The notes: generated by a model from the sequence alone, not told the origin. 27,500 nt of DNA from Tubiluchus corallicola (GCA_030141605.1 JAQGDQ010001652.1:1-27500), one strand, 5' to 3'; shown: positions 8,331-18,734, counted from the first letter of the stretch. Program-made: numbers and translations.

Positions 8331-8553
8331 AAAATTTTTTCCGTCTTTCATATTTGCTTTTGTGTGTTTTTTGTTTTAGATTTGCACTGCGCTTCTTGAA
8401 GTTTGTTTACTTAGACTTAAAGTTTGGTGTAATTTTAAGAACTTTTCATTTATTTGGTGAAAAAATATTTAATTTTAAGCGAACTATTGCCACTTGCAGT
8501 GATTCGAATTTGGTTTAGAGTTTTTGACAAGCCCTGTACATTTTGTTTTCCAG

Positions 8554-8718
8554 GAAAAAGCAATCCCTGTATCACTAGAACCGTGTTTTGACCACCGGGC
8601 CGCAGTGTTATCATTAATAGTCGAACTACCTAAGGGTAGTCAAGCATACACACCATATACTGCTACGGGTATTGCAATAGCATCATCGCTAGTACAATTA
8701 GGGGCACACCATAAACAG
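8554..8718 (+). CDS. ATRN: Attractin, exon F (conserved cytosolic tail)
   Basis: The 165-nt exon, 55 codons, phase 0 both sides, lies between acceptor ttttgttttccag and donor GTGAGT. It encodes IPVSLEPCFDHRAAVLSLIV, then ELPKGSQ, then GIAIASSLVQLG. These match the conserved vertebrate attractin blocks (PIALEPCF, AAVLSVFVRLP, LAVASALV). The tail has no enzymatic domain; in the family this region contributes to cytosolic protein interactions. The last 76 nt of the exon and the first 46 nt of the intron are tandemly repeated twice more downstream (to 9003), so three identical donor sites lie in a row. Only the first donor gives a full-length reading frame: reading on, or including the later copies, meets a TAG within about 30 codons. 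Confidence 0.94.
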
Positions 8719-9003
8719 GTGAGTTTTTCCTGCTTCTCTGTGGAATTCGATGTTCATACTTATCAGCATACACACCATATACTGCTACGGGTATTGCAAT
8801 AGCATCATCGCTAGTACAATTAGGGGCACACCATAAACAGGTGAGTTTTTCCTGCTTCTCTGTGGAATTCGATGTTCATACTTATCAGCATACACACCAT
8901 ATAATGCTACGGGTATAGCAGTAGCATCATCGCTAGTACAATTAGGGGCACACCATAAACAGGTGAGTTTTTCCTGCTTCTCTGTGGAATTCGATGTTCA
9001 TAC
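8643..9003 (+). repeat. 122-bp tandem triplication of exon F 3' end plus splice donor
   Basis: Copies start at 8643, 8765 and 8887. The first two are identical. The third, which lacks the last five bases, has three substitutions, all in the exon-derived part (two missense, one silent). Each copy contains about 76 bp of exon F, the CAG/GTGAGT donor and intron sequence. The junction creates TTATCAG before copies 2 and 3, a weak acceptor-like site that could define 74-nt pseudo-exons (8767-8840 and 8889-8962). Since 74 and 122 are not multiples of three, use of either would shift the frame. Confidence 0.95.
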
Positions 9004-9024
9004 AAGTGACAGCGCGACAAAACA

Positions 9025-9051
9025 TACACCCCCCGTGACTGGCGGGGTGTA
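9025..9051. other. GC-rich hairpin
   Basis: TACACCCC and GGGGTGTA form a perfect 8-bp stem around an 11-nt loop in the last attractin intron. It is a possible relic of a small inverted-repeat element. No function is assigned. Confidence 0.6.
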
Positions 9052-9648
9052 CAGTTCTGGGATTATTCATGTTTTGAAATGGGTGACAGACAAGATGGCC
9101 GCCGCTGATACTAACTTTAACAATTTTGATGATGTAATTCGATGCCTCGTGTGAATATTAAAAAAATAAATCAACGCATATTTACACAAACAATCATCGA
9201 TTTGCATCCTTTACAGCAACTTATGATTGTTCAGCCTCACGATCCGATCACATCTTAATTAATTAACGACTCAAAACTAATTACAACTCAAATTTTCCTC
9301 CATTTTTTAACCAAATTAATATTAAATCGCTATGTGTGTTTTTCGACAAATTCATCCTTAGTGCGCATACATACACAACGTCTTACATTACCGCTTAAAC
9401 ATACTTGTATCTAAGTTATCTTAACGACCAATCGGAAGCGATTATGGTCATAAGTTGACGACTGTCTGACATACATATTAGGGGAAAAGGGGTGCTATGT
9501 TTGTACAGGGTCTGCTAACGAGCCGCTGCTGTAATTAAGTGCAATTTTTTTATGAGTCACCTGGTACGTTCTTAGCGAATAGTGTAAATTACTAACCATT
9601 TACTTCACTTACTTTCGCTAAACCATCACGTCATTTTCTTTTTTACAG
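9052..9648. other. Intron sequence, no gene seen
   Basis: Rest of the last attractin intron, ending at acceptor tctttttttacag-like sequence before 9649. No coding match, RNA gene or clear repeat was recognised. Confidence 0.5.
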
Positions 9649-9690
9649 CAAGTTGAAGTAAAAGAGAGCAAAACCAAGACGAAGAAATGA
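9649..9690 (+). CDS. ATRN: Attractin, terminal coding exon G
   Basis: The exon follows the acceptor cttttttacag and encodes QVEVKESKTKTKK before TGA (9688-9690). Vertebrate attractins also end with a short basic stretch after the LVDISQQ-like segment (VYKEKSGAVRNRK), so a lysine-rich C-terminus fits. The match is short, and assignment depends on phase 0, the good acceptor and the position right after exon F. With it the seven exons sum to 720 nt, an exact multiple of three. The 3' UTR continues from 9691. Confidence 0.8.
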   Translation, partial: QVEVKESKTKTKK

Positions 9691-9900
9691 CGTCTGGGAC
9701 ACCTGGTGGTCACACGCGCAACTACTATATAGCATTATGTAAATCGAATATCGTGATATGTATTATAGGTGACTTGTACAGTTCATATCGGATGCACACT
9801 TTATGTATTGTCTATGTATTTAATGAATACCGATGCACAGCTTTTATATTATTTGTTTAACTTATTAATATGATAATTAAAGTGGAAATTGGAAAATTTC
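9691..9900 (+). promoter_or_regulatory. Attractin 3' UTR and putative poly(A) signal
   Basis: AT-rich sequence after the stop codon. The best poly(A) signal is ATTAAA at 9876-9881, the commonest variant of AATAAA. No AATAAA occurs between the stop and this site. Cleavage would be expected about 10-30 nt later, right at the left edge of the 121-bp satellite, whose GT-rich start (GTGTGCGTG) could serve as the downstream element. Confidence 0.5.
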
Positions 9901-9907
9901 TGCTTGC

Positions 9908-10872
9908 GAACGTGTGCGTGATTGTAGCCGCCACGTGTCCGTCTTGTTAAACGTTTTACTCGCTCAGTGTGAAGATTCTGTGTAAATTTTTGCACGTAAG
10001 TTCTACGCAGAGGTAAAGAATCTCGTAAGAACGTGTGCGTGATTGTAGCCGCCACGTGTCCGTCTTGTTAAACGTTTTACTCGCTCAGTGTGAAGATTCT
10101 GTGTAAATTTTTGCACGTAAGTTCTACGCAGAGGTAAAGAATCTCGTAAGAACGTGTGCGTGATTGTAGCCGCCACGTGTCCGTCTTGTTAAACGTTTTA
10201 CTCGCTCAGTGTGAAGATTCTGTGTAAATTTTTGCACGTAAGTTCTACGCAGAGGTAAAGAATCTCGTAAGAACGTGTGCGTGATTGTAGCCGCCACGTG
10301 TCCGTCTTGTTAAACGTTTTACTCGCTCAGTGTGAAGATTCTGTGTAAATTTTTGCACGTAAGTTCTACGCAGAGGTAAAGAATCTCGTAAGAACGTGTG
10401 CGTGATTGTAGCCGCCACGTGTCCGTCTTGTTAAACGTTTTACTCGCTCAGTGTGAAGATTCTGTGTAAATTTTTGCACGTAAGTTCTACGCAGAGGTAA
10501 AGAATCTCGTAAGAACGTGTGCGTGATTGTAGCCGCCACGTGTCCATCTTGTTAAACGTTTTACTCGCTCAGTGTGAAGATTCTGTGTAAATTTTTGCAC
10601 GTAAGTTCTACGCAGAGGTAAAGAATCTCGTAAGAACGTGTGCGTGATTGTAGCCGCCACGTGTCCGTCTTGTTAAACGTTTTACTCGCTCAGTGTGAAG
10701 ATTCTGTGTAAATTTTTGCACGTAAGTTCTACGCAGAGGTAAAGAATCTCGTAAGAACGTGTGCGTGATTGTAGCCGCCACGTGTCCGTCTTGTTAAACG
10801 TTTTACTCGCTCAGTGTGAAGATTCTGTGTAAATTTTTGCACGTAAGTTCTACGCAGAGGTAAAGAATCTCG
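9908..10872 (+). repeat. 121-bp satellite, 8 copies, almost invariant
   Basis: Eight 121-bp units run from GAACGTGTGCGTGATTGTAG to AAAGAATCTCGTAA. By eye only one internal substitution occurs (GTCCATC for GTCCGTC near 10545). Each unit contains CACGTG (an E-box), two further RCGTG cores (ACGTG, GCGTG) and a donor-like CACGTAAGT. The array starts about 27 bp after the attractin poly(A) signal. Homogeneity points to very recent amplification or conversion; true copy number may be compressed by assembly. Confidence 0.97.
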
Positions 10873-11010
10873 GCGACGCAGCATAATATTTCTTACGGGA
10901 AGAAAATATTCTCGATCCTTGTAAAACGCAATAAGTTATGCACTTGCTTTTTCTCTTGTTATATGATGTAAGTAATCTCATTGGTTATAGATTTTGAATA
11001 TACGGTAAAT

Positions 11011-11925
11011 TACGTATAACTTGAACACCTCAAAACCGGAAAATTTGCTCGAGTTAGGCGAGGGTACAAGTTCGTGAAAAAAAACATGAGTAACAGTATA
11101 ACCTGTGAAAATGACAAACTGAGGCCTTAATCAAATACAGTCAACCCTCGTTAAACCGGACTAATTGGGGGGGGGGGGGAGGGGTCCGGTTTAGCCGATT
11201 GTCCGATTTATCCGATATGCCTATATATGGTAAATATTATACAGGAATAATCACCTTAATAAGGCCTATATACATTGCACTATATACTGTGCGCTATATA
11301 CTATACTGTATATTACTTTAAAATAGTTAACCTGTGAGGATAAAGAAATTATTGTACAGTTGGTAGCCCGTGTTGTGTTTAGCGCTCCGGCTCGGACGGA
11401 AATCGGTCAGTTTCCTTTACCACGGATGACGTCCGTCTTATCCGATATCCGGGCTAATGGGGTCCGGTTTAACGAGCGTCGACTGTATCAAACAACAGTT
11501 TTTATGAATAATCAAAAATAAAATTAGCAGTCCACCTATATAGCCTGAGTAGCATGGTTAATATAATTCCGCAATAATAATATTGTGATCTACATTAAAC
11601 CAAGTTCATTAAGACATCTTGTGTGCTGGGTGCTGCTAAGGCAATACAAGAAATCTTGGCATATTTCCTGAAACTAGCAGTTAAAATTGTAACGCGGTGC
11701 ACACTTTCTTGTAGGATTTCTCATTTCAGAGGTTGTTCGAGATAAGCGAGGTAATTTCAGTCAGATTCGTATAAATTGTGCTGGGAATTCCAACTGAATT
11801 ATGCAATAATTCACGTTACGGATTTCGAGTTATGCGATGATTGGTGAAGAGAAAAATGAAAGGAACAATCCGTTCCACGAGATCTGTTCGAGAATTTGAG
11901 TTATAACGGGTCGAGTTATACAGTG
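11011..11925. mobile_element. Decayed pogo/Tigger-like element (outer), interrupted
   Basis: The left edge (CGTATAACTTGAAC) and the reverse complement of the right edge (TGTATAACTCGACC) are similar, and both sides carry TCGAGTTA/ACTCAAAT phrases typical of Tigger-type termini. The element is interrupted by a second, better preserved MITE. No transposase frame remains. The boundaries are approximate. Confidence 0.4.
11138..11485. mobile_element. pogo-like MITE (inner)
   Basis: The left terminus CAGTCAACCCTCGTTAAACC and the inverted right terminus (CAGTCGACGCTCGTTAAACC) match at 18 of 20 positions, and both continue into GGAC. TA dinucleotides flank both ends (11136-11137 and 11486-11487), as in Tc1/mariner/pogo insertions. 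The 348 bp encode no transposase. A G13 run lies at 11167-11179. Confidence 0.8.
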
Positions 11926-11937
11926 GAACAATGCTTG

Positions 11938-12274
11938 CTATTGTAACCTACTACTGCTACTACTTTTGCACTCTAATGGCCAACTCCAGTATATTTATTT
12001 TCATTCTCCTATGAAGAACCACTAAGAACAAGATATATAAAGGACAAGGACAGTAGTCATGTCAATATACCTGTCTGTAGCACATTTTGTATCTTTAGGA
12101 AGAAGTACCATACATTTAAGTTTGCAACAGGAAGCAACAACAAGGATCAACAATGAATCAGAATTTACACAAAAATGATGCTATAAAACTGACTAGAAAT
12201 TAAATAGCCAGCCAGAAAAAAATGAAATATAAATTTACAAATAAAGGTAAATTAGCTGAAGCTGGTCAAGTTAT
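11938..12274. other. Intergenic, no gene seen
   Basis: AT-rich sequence between two transposon relics. No open frame, repeat or RNA gene was recognised. Confidence 0.5.
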
Positions 12275-12276
12275 TA

Positions 12277-13193
12277 GAGAGTTTCCGGTACAATCGTAGA
12301 ACGCTTTTTCAAGATCCCGGGAGCGGAACTGACGTCATCATACAGTCTGAAAGATGATAGAATGGAATAATCATTTCTGTGCTAGAACGTCTTCTTCAAT
12401 CTCATGCTGATTGTAAATTTTTTTATAGTGAAAAGTCGACAGTTTCCGCATAATTTTGAGCAAGTTGGCACCAACACGTGTATGTAGATTTGCCTTGTCT
12501 CTTTGTGTTTAAAGAATTTAAGTCATTTAAATACCTTAAAAATTACTCTGTTGAGTTCAGAACAATGGCGGCTCATAGCCAAAATTAGTGGGGGTGCTGC
12601 TTCAGAAACATTTTAGCAATTGTTCTGATACTGTGTAAAACATGACAAACATATAATTTTAATGTTGTAATTTGTAATTGTAACTTTTTACATATAAACA
12701 TACGAAAGTTTATACATAAACTTGATAAAACCTAAACAAAAAAGTATTTTTGCTTACTGATAGCCTAAATTGTCGCAGTTCAAGCTCGATCCATTCACGG
12801 TAAGCTCGTGACAACTGACAAAAAACTGTGTGAGCGACAGTACTTTCTCTACCTGCGCTCAGACATGTGCGCATGGCCGCATGCGTACAACAGCCAAACA
12901 CTGCATTGCTGGAAGCACACTGTGCTGGGCTGTGAAGCAAACAGTACTACCCACACGTGCTCTGGTTCCATACAAGTATAAAGAAAGAACTAAAGAAAAA
13001 GACTTATTATTATGAATATTATCGGTAGCATTGAGTGAGAATAGGGGGTGCTGCAGTTCCGCAGTACTGAGACACGAGCCGCCGCTGGTCCGGGAACTGC
13101 AATGAAACATATTGGGTTGAATTCTGACTTCAACTGTGGAAGCATCATTTCAGAATCAGAATTTTTCTCTGTTTGATTGTAACGGAAACTCTC
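12277..13193. mobile_element. Terminal-inverted-repeat DNA transposon remnant
   Basis: The left end GAGAGTTTCCGGTACAATC and the inverted right end GAGAGTTTCCGTTACAATC differ at one position, and TA flanks both sides (12275-12276 and 13194-13195). The interior of about 0.9 kb has no recognisable transposase. Two small open frames on the minus strand and one on the plus strand look like chance. GGGGGTGCTGC occurs twice inside (near 12590 and 13045), which may reflect a nested element. TA duplication suggests the Tc1/mariner group, but this is not certain. Confidence 0.6.
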
Positions 13194-13195
13194 TA

Positions 13196-13637
13196 CTCTT
13201 GTCTCATATCAGCAGCACTTACGTTTTGTTGAACTTCTTTTGCTTAATGTAATTAAATGTAGGGGGGGGGCAAATGCTGTATTTGCTACTCCCAGTCTAG
13301 CGTTCACGAAAATTGTGTGCAATTTTCCTTAAACAGTATTGGACAGGCAGCTGAAATAAAAGTGCAACGTCTTTGCAACTGGTCTAGTAGATCCCCCCAG
13401 ATCCTTGAGATCATTGGGAATTAGTCAAATCCCACACACCCTGCTTCCTACTGTTTTCGTCTTCCTGTAATTCAGCGAGAAAACGAGTCAAAACTGTTTG
13501 AAGGGCACTGGTTCTTGCTAGTTCCTTGGCAATTGATGTCACTATACAGCGAATAATGTACTGTTGCAAGTGTCTCCATCTGTTAAATTTATTGTTGAAC
13601 TAACAAAGTCGGTGCACCTTTAACTTGTGACGTGGGA
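13196..13637. other. Intergenic, no gene seen
   Basis: Contains a run of nine G at about 13262 and otherwise unremarkable sequence. No gene or RNA was recognised. Confidence 0.5.
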
Positions 13638-14208
13638 GTGAGTAGTGAGTACGTCAGTAAATATTTGAGTACTTGATAACCATGAGTACTCAACGAATAA
13701 CTGATTTTGCACTCGAGTATCGCAAACTCTTGAGTACTTAATTAACTGGAGTACTCAGTGAATACTTGATTTAGCACTTGAGTATGTGGGATATTTTGAG
13801 TACTTGATTAAATTGAGTGGTCAGTGAGTACCTAATTTGCACCTGAACATCGGTGGAATTTTTAAGTACTCGACTACCCAGACTACTCAGCTGAATTTGC
13901 ACTGGAGTATCGGGAAATTTTTGAGTACTTGATTAACTTGAGTAGTCAGCGAATACTTGATTTAGCACTTGAGTGTCTGGGATATTTTGAGTACTTGATT
14001 AACTTGAGTACTCAATGAATACTTGATTTAGCACTTGAGTATCTGGGATATTTTGAGTACTTGATTAACTTGAGTAGTCAGTGAGTAGCTGATTTTGCAC
14101 CCGAACATCGGTGGAATTTTTAAGTACTCGATTACCCAGACTACTCAGCTGAATTTGCACTGGAGTATTGGGAAATTTTTGAGTACTTGATTGACTCGAG
14201 TTACTCAG
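13638..14208 (+). repeat. Degenerate ~66-bp satellite built on TTGAGTACTTGATTA
   Basis: About eight to nine diverged units with anchor TTGAGTACTTGATTAA and secondary motif GATTTAGCACTTGAGTAT. Two sub-types alternate, one containing GAACATCGGTGGAATTTTTA (near 13846 and 14102). That gives a repeat-of-repeats spacing of about 256 bp. Divergence is higher than in the other arrays, so it is older. Confidence 0.9.
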
Positions 14209-14544
14209 CCCAGCATCCAGTAGATTCGTCTTTTAGGGCAGCATAATTATGAGCATCATGATGTGAAAATAATATGAAATTCTGACGGAGACGTTTTCAA
14301 AACGTTCAAGTTCAAACATGTTTAGACGAACATTCTTGCAAACACTGTACAGTATTGTTTTATGAATAAAGTGGTACAACAGTTTTTTATATATAAACAT
14401 GTTGAAACGTGTTAGTTTATTTGTTGTTTTTTATATCGATACATATATGTGCTTCTGTTTGGAACACATAGCGTCCTTACTAACAGTCGTTTAGTTTTTT
14501 TGGTACAACTAGTCCAGAATGTGAAGCATTGGCTTACTCGCTGT

Positions 14545-15354
14545 AACACTTTCAGATAACCAAAAGCACATGAACAACAATAACAAAATCAACAACCACG
14601 GCAAAGCAGACCTCGTTATAAGTTACTTATAAAGGCGTAATATAGATTAGTCTAGTACATTTTGATATTGTACAGTTCTTCTTCTTCTTCAGACCAATGT
14701 AAAATGTGCAAACGTCAGCTACATGTTATGTTTGTGATGATGGTTCCTATAACACTTTCAGATAACCAAAAGCATATGAACAACAATAAAATCAACAACC
14801 ACGGCGAAGCAGACCTCGTTATAAGTTACTTATAAAGGCGTAATATAGATTGGTCTAGTACATTCTGATATTTGTACAGTTTATGTGCAGATCCATGTAA
14901 AATGTGCAAATGTCAGCTACATGTTATGTTTGTGATGATGGTTCCTATAACACTATCAAATAACCAAAAGCATATGAATAACAACAACAAAAGCAACAAC
15001 CACGGCAAAGCAGACCTCGTTATAAGTTACTTATATAGGCGTAATATAGATTGGTCTAGTACGTTCTGATATTTGTACAGTTTATGTGCAGATCCATGTA
15101 AAATGTGCAAATGTCAGCTACATGTTATGTTTGTGATGATGGTTCCTATAACACTTTCAAATAACCAAAAGCATATGAATAACAACAACAAAAGCAACAA
15201 CCACGGCGAAACAGACCTCGTTATAAGTTACGTATAAAGGCATAATATAGATTAGTCTAGTACATTCTGATATTTGTACAGTTCTTGTGCAGACCCAATG
15301 TAAAATGTGCAAATGTCAGCTACATGTTGGTTTGTGATGATGGTTCCTTTAACT
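14545..15354 (+). repeat. ~200-bp tandem repeat, 4 copies
   Basis: Units start AACACTTTCAGATAACCAAA at 14545, 14751, 14949 and 15150 (spacings 206, 198, 201). Each has a shared GACCTCGTTATAAGTTACTT core and a TGTAAAATGTGCAAATGTCA segment. Copies differ by small indels and substitutions. No coding function is apparent. Confidence 0.93.
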
Positions 15355-15902
15355 CATTCTAGAACTTTTCTTCAACATTGCTTTATTGTGATGTCACACA
15401 CAATATTAAGAAACCATCATCATCATCTTGTCAAGCCACAAAGCAACATCAACAACGAAAACAACACCAGGTGAGAAACTGCATGAAAATAATGACAATT
15501 CCATCCACTCATGATCAATAATGCGTGAACGTTCTGCATAATTCTTGCTAACCAAATGTGGAAAATGATGACATTGATGCAGGAACGTTCTACCTAGTCT
15601 TTGCTTACTGCTACCAAAATGGATGGTAAGCTAGCTGTTGACAGATTTCAGATACCTGTTTGCAGTTGTCGTGGGATCCAAATTTGCAAAACTCTAATAT
15701 GCATTATTTGCCACACAATGACTAAATGGCAAATTTTTTTATTACCATGCCAAATTTTTGCTCGGAAGTGGTGCTGACAAGCCACTGACACAGCAGTATC
15801 TAGTTTTTTACTGGATTACTGCTGCGTTTACCTGTCTTGAGGGCAGATTTCTTATATTTTAGAATTTTGCCTGCCCAATGTCCACAATAGACGTAATTGG
15901 CA
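15355..15902. other. Intergenic, no gene seen
   Basis: No open frame, repeat or RNA gene was recognised apart from a short CATCATCATCATC run at about 15416. Confidence 0.5.
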
Positions 15903-15982
15903 TATGTTGATGATGATGACGAGGACGACGACGACGATGATTGATGATGATGATGATGACGATGATTGATGATGATGATAAT
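15903..15982 (+). repeat. (GAT/GAC)n microsatellite
   Basis: Imperfect trinucleotide tract of GAT, GAC and GAG units with GATTGAT interruptions. Confidence 0.9.
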
Positions 15983-16611
15983 GCATCATATGCATGAGAA
16001 TGAGAAAAACTACACAGCGAAATGAACGTCTTTATAGAGTTACTTGCAAGCGAATGTAACAAAAAACTATGGAAATAAAAGAGAAACGAAAATTAGAAAA
16101 AATATAATTTGACAAGTGAAAGACAACAACAGTGAAATAATAACATTTTAAAATGTAATAATTACTATAATGTCAGAATGAAATTTATAATATAAATGAC
16201 AAATTAATAATTCAATATTTGTCAATCATAGATATTCGTTTCAGTTTGATTTTTTCCTGAAGTTCAAACACGGGAACACTAAGCCTTGCTAAAGTAAATA
16301 CCAAGAAAGACCATCTACTACGTACAATTCATGGACGAAATATAACCTGTACATGTTACAAAAAGACCAAGCCTTAAGTAATAATGCTTTCTTCGCTTTT
16401 GTAAAAGATTGTTTATTAATTTATCAACTTGTTTAACATTGCGCAAAATTCAGGAAACGCCCAACTGTTTTGTACGACTTACACTGTTTTGCAAGCAATA
16501 ATTACTTAATAAAATTTTATTAAAATTTGTTAGGAAAAGCCAACGTTGTTACTGCTCGCTAGCAGTCTAGTTGTAAAATTACTAGTAGTGTGAAATGGAA
16601 ACGTAATAAGA
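15983..16611. other. AT-rich intergenic, no gene seen
   Basis: Very AT-rich. A segment near 16100-16160 resembles 17213-17270 (TATAAT(T/C)TGACAAGT), suggesting pieces of one dispersed repeat. Nothing coding was recognised. Confidence 0.45.
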
Positions 16612-16800
16612 GTAAGTAAGTAAGTAAGTACGTACATAAGTAAGTATGTAATAAATAAGTAAGTAAGCGAGCAAGTAAGTAAGTAATAAATAATTTATTT
16701 GTCTCTGAATGTTACACAATAAACATAAACGAAAGAAAAAACTAAAATAAAGATAAAAAAGAGACAGGGTGGCAAAAAGACCAAGGGTCACCAAGTCAAC
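16612..16800 (-). mobile_element. Retroposon 3' end with (TTAC)n tail
   Basis: Read on the minus strand, this ends ACAAATAAATTATTTATTAC followed by an imperfect (TTAC)n run (16612-16690 here). The arrangement of AATAAA-containing 3' end plus TTAC tail matches two others at 24434-24558 and 24629-24684. It is probably the 3' end of a LINE or SINE family with TTAC tails. The body upstream (toward 17300) was not recognised. Confidence 0.45.
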
Positions 16801-17052
16801 CAAACTGAAGAGAATTTTAAAAGTGACCTGTCAAGTAAGGTTTGTACAAATGAATATAATCAGCAACTTAACAGAAAAATGAGGAACAAGTTCAAATGAG
16901 TAAATAAATTTGGCCATGAGAAGAGGCAAAATTTAAATTAGCAAACAAAACAGAAAATTTAAAATTAAAATCAAGAGACCAAATCCAACTCAACAAAACT
17001 AATAATTACATATAAATCAAGAAACTCAATTCAACATAAGAAGCAAAAAAAT

Positions 17053-17190
17053 GAAGCAACGTGAAGCCATGAGTAAATCATCACCAGGTCAAGAACCTGA
17101 AGCAACGTGAAGCCATGAGTAAATCATCACAAGGTCAAGAACCTGAAGCAACGTGAAGCCATGAGTAAATCATCACCAGGTCAAGCACCT
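17053..17190 (+). repeat. 46-bp minisatellite, 3 copies
   Basis: Three copies of GAAGCAACGTGAAGCCATGA, GTAAATCATCACCAGGTCAA, GAACCT, with starts at 17053, 17099 and 17145 and one or two substitutions. Confidence 0.95.
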
Positions 17191-17342
17191 CTATTAAAAT
17201 AAATAAATGAAATTATATAATCTGACAAGTACAGACACGGAAATTTATAATAATCAACATTTAAGAATGAAAAGAAAAAATAAAGATGAGTAACTAGGCA
17301 AATATTAGTATATAAGAAATATCCTGTGTTTCCACTGCACAC

Positions 17343-17720
17343 TAGGGGTGAGCATCGAACGCTCGAATTCGATTTGAACGAGTTTTTTTAGTTCGAACTC
17401 GATTCGAATCCAAAATTATAGATTCGAATAATTCAGCATTTCAATCACATATGTTCTTTATGACTAAAACGATTGAAACATCACGCAATTAGCATAATTT
17501 AGCTGTGATTTCTGTACACAGTTTTAAAGAAATTACTAGTCGTTTTATTGCAGAACAAAATCTAGTGAGATGCATGATCTTTGTAAGACTAATTTTTGCT
17601 GGTGGTTCGAAAACTTGTTCGATAATCTTACTCACACCGAACTTCGGTTCGATTCGAATTCGAAAGTTGCCAATTCGGTTCGATTCGAATTCGCTTTCTG
17701 GTAGAGAATGCTCACCTCTA
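17343..17720. mobile_element. hAT-type MITE with perfect 8-bp target duplication
   Basis: The termini TAGGGGTGAGCAT and (inverted) TAGAGGTGAGCAT are hAT-like. The octamer CTGCACAC lies immediately outside both ends (17335-17342 and 17721-17728), matching the 8-bp duplication of hAT elements. The 378 bp include many subterminal TTCGAA/GAATTC motifs on both sides and no transposase. Small open frames inside are chance. The intact duplication suggests a fairly recent insertion. Confidence 0.88.
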
Positions 17721-17728
17721 CTGCACAC

Positions 17729-18424
17729 TAATAGTGCTAATTTTAATTACTGCTGGAGTTGAGTAAAAACATTGGATTTCCCTAATAAAAAATGGATAAA
17801 ATTATGGATTAAAAATGGATTTATTAGTGTGTTGTTTATGAAACGGATTTTTGTTCTCGTTGAGTACAATTCAGTTTTTATATTTTTTTAAATTTAATTT
17901 AAAGGAAAATTTTACATACTTTTAGGTAAAGCACGCGTGTGTAGATTTAGACGTATGGTGTAACTTAATCTGTGTTTCTCCTGTTCAAATAAACAGTTAT
18001 AGCCATCATCATCATCGTCGCCAGGTACAATTATTGTCTTGAATAATTCAATAATTGTGAGAGTTTTAAAAATGCAATGATAAAGATTAGACTACTCTTG
18101 TGGGTGTAGGTGCCCTTCAAATTGGCGAATGGTTTCACGGAGAAATAAAAAAAGAACGTTGCGTACCAAAGAGCACAGTAGTCTACATATAAACAATTTA
18201 CGTGTTGCCATAGCAACGATTAAATTTTAATGAAATTCCGAGATAGAAAACACGAAAGTGCAATTAAGTTTATGAGTTATGCTTTATCTATAGATAAACG
18301 TACATTATAAACATATCAGCTGTATGTGCTAATCAATAGGCAGAGATATTAAAGCTAATCATGACAACAGCATGACGACAGTTACGTCACATGTTTGAAA
18401 CATTTCGTTTCCGGTCTTAGAGGA
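17729..18424. other. Intergenic, no gene seen
   Basis: AT-rich sequence with a short CATCATCATCATCGTCG run at about 18005. No gene was recognised. Confidence 0.5.
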
Positions 18425-18734
18425 TCTCGAAGAGTTCAGCATATGAAGAGCACCCGTATTGCTGTTTGCCAGGAGGCAATTTTTAACACTTTTAACAATA
18501 AGAACTCCATGCAGTGTCAAGCAGATGTTTAACATTTAGAACGGTGCATTATTCGAATTATACTAATTTAAGAATTGTTCCTTTAATCACAAAAGTATAA
18601 CTGCAAATAATATACCGTTCTAAATGTTAAACATCTGCTTGACACTGCATGAAGTTCTTACTGTTAAATGTGTTAAAAATTGCCTCCTGGCAAACAGCAA
18701 TACGGGTGCTCTTCATATGCTGAAATCTTCGAGA
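18425..18734. repeat. Long inverted repeat, 121-bp arms, 68-bp loop
   Basis: The left arm (18425-18545) and right arm (18614-18734) are reverse complements with only four mismatches by eye. The spacer is 18546-18613. The arms contain AGCATATGAAGAGCACCCGT and AAGCAGATGTTTAACATTTA. No terminal target duplication was seen, so a foldback element and a local inverted duplication are both possible. A transcript would form a long, nearly perfect hairpin. Confidence 0.95.

Noticed and set aside
12710-13110. Minus- and plus-strand frames of 61-83 codons inside the inverted-repeat element
   Set aside because: No transposase motifs (no DDE/DDD context, no DNA-binding domain) and mutually overlapping; likely chance.
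16582-16803. Minus-strand frame of 73 codons rich in Tyr and Leu
   Set aside because: Half of it is the translated (TTAC)n simple repeat; low complexity, not a gene.
17489-17762. Open frames of 79 and 85 codons within the hAT MITE
   Set aside because: They fall inside a non-autonomous element defined by inverted ends and target duplication and show no transposase similarity.
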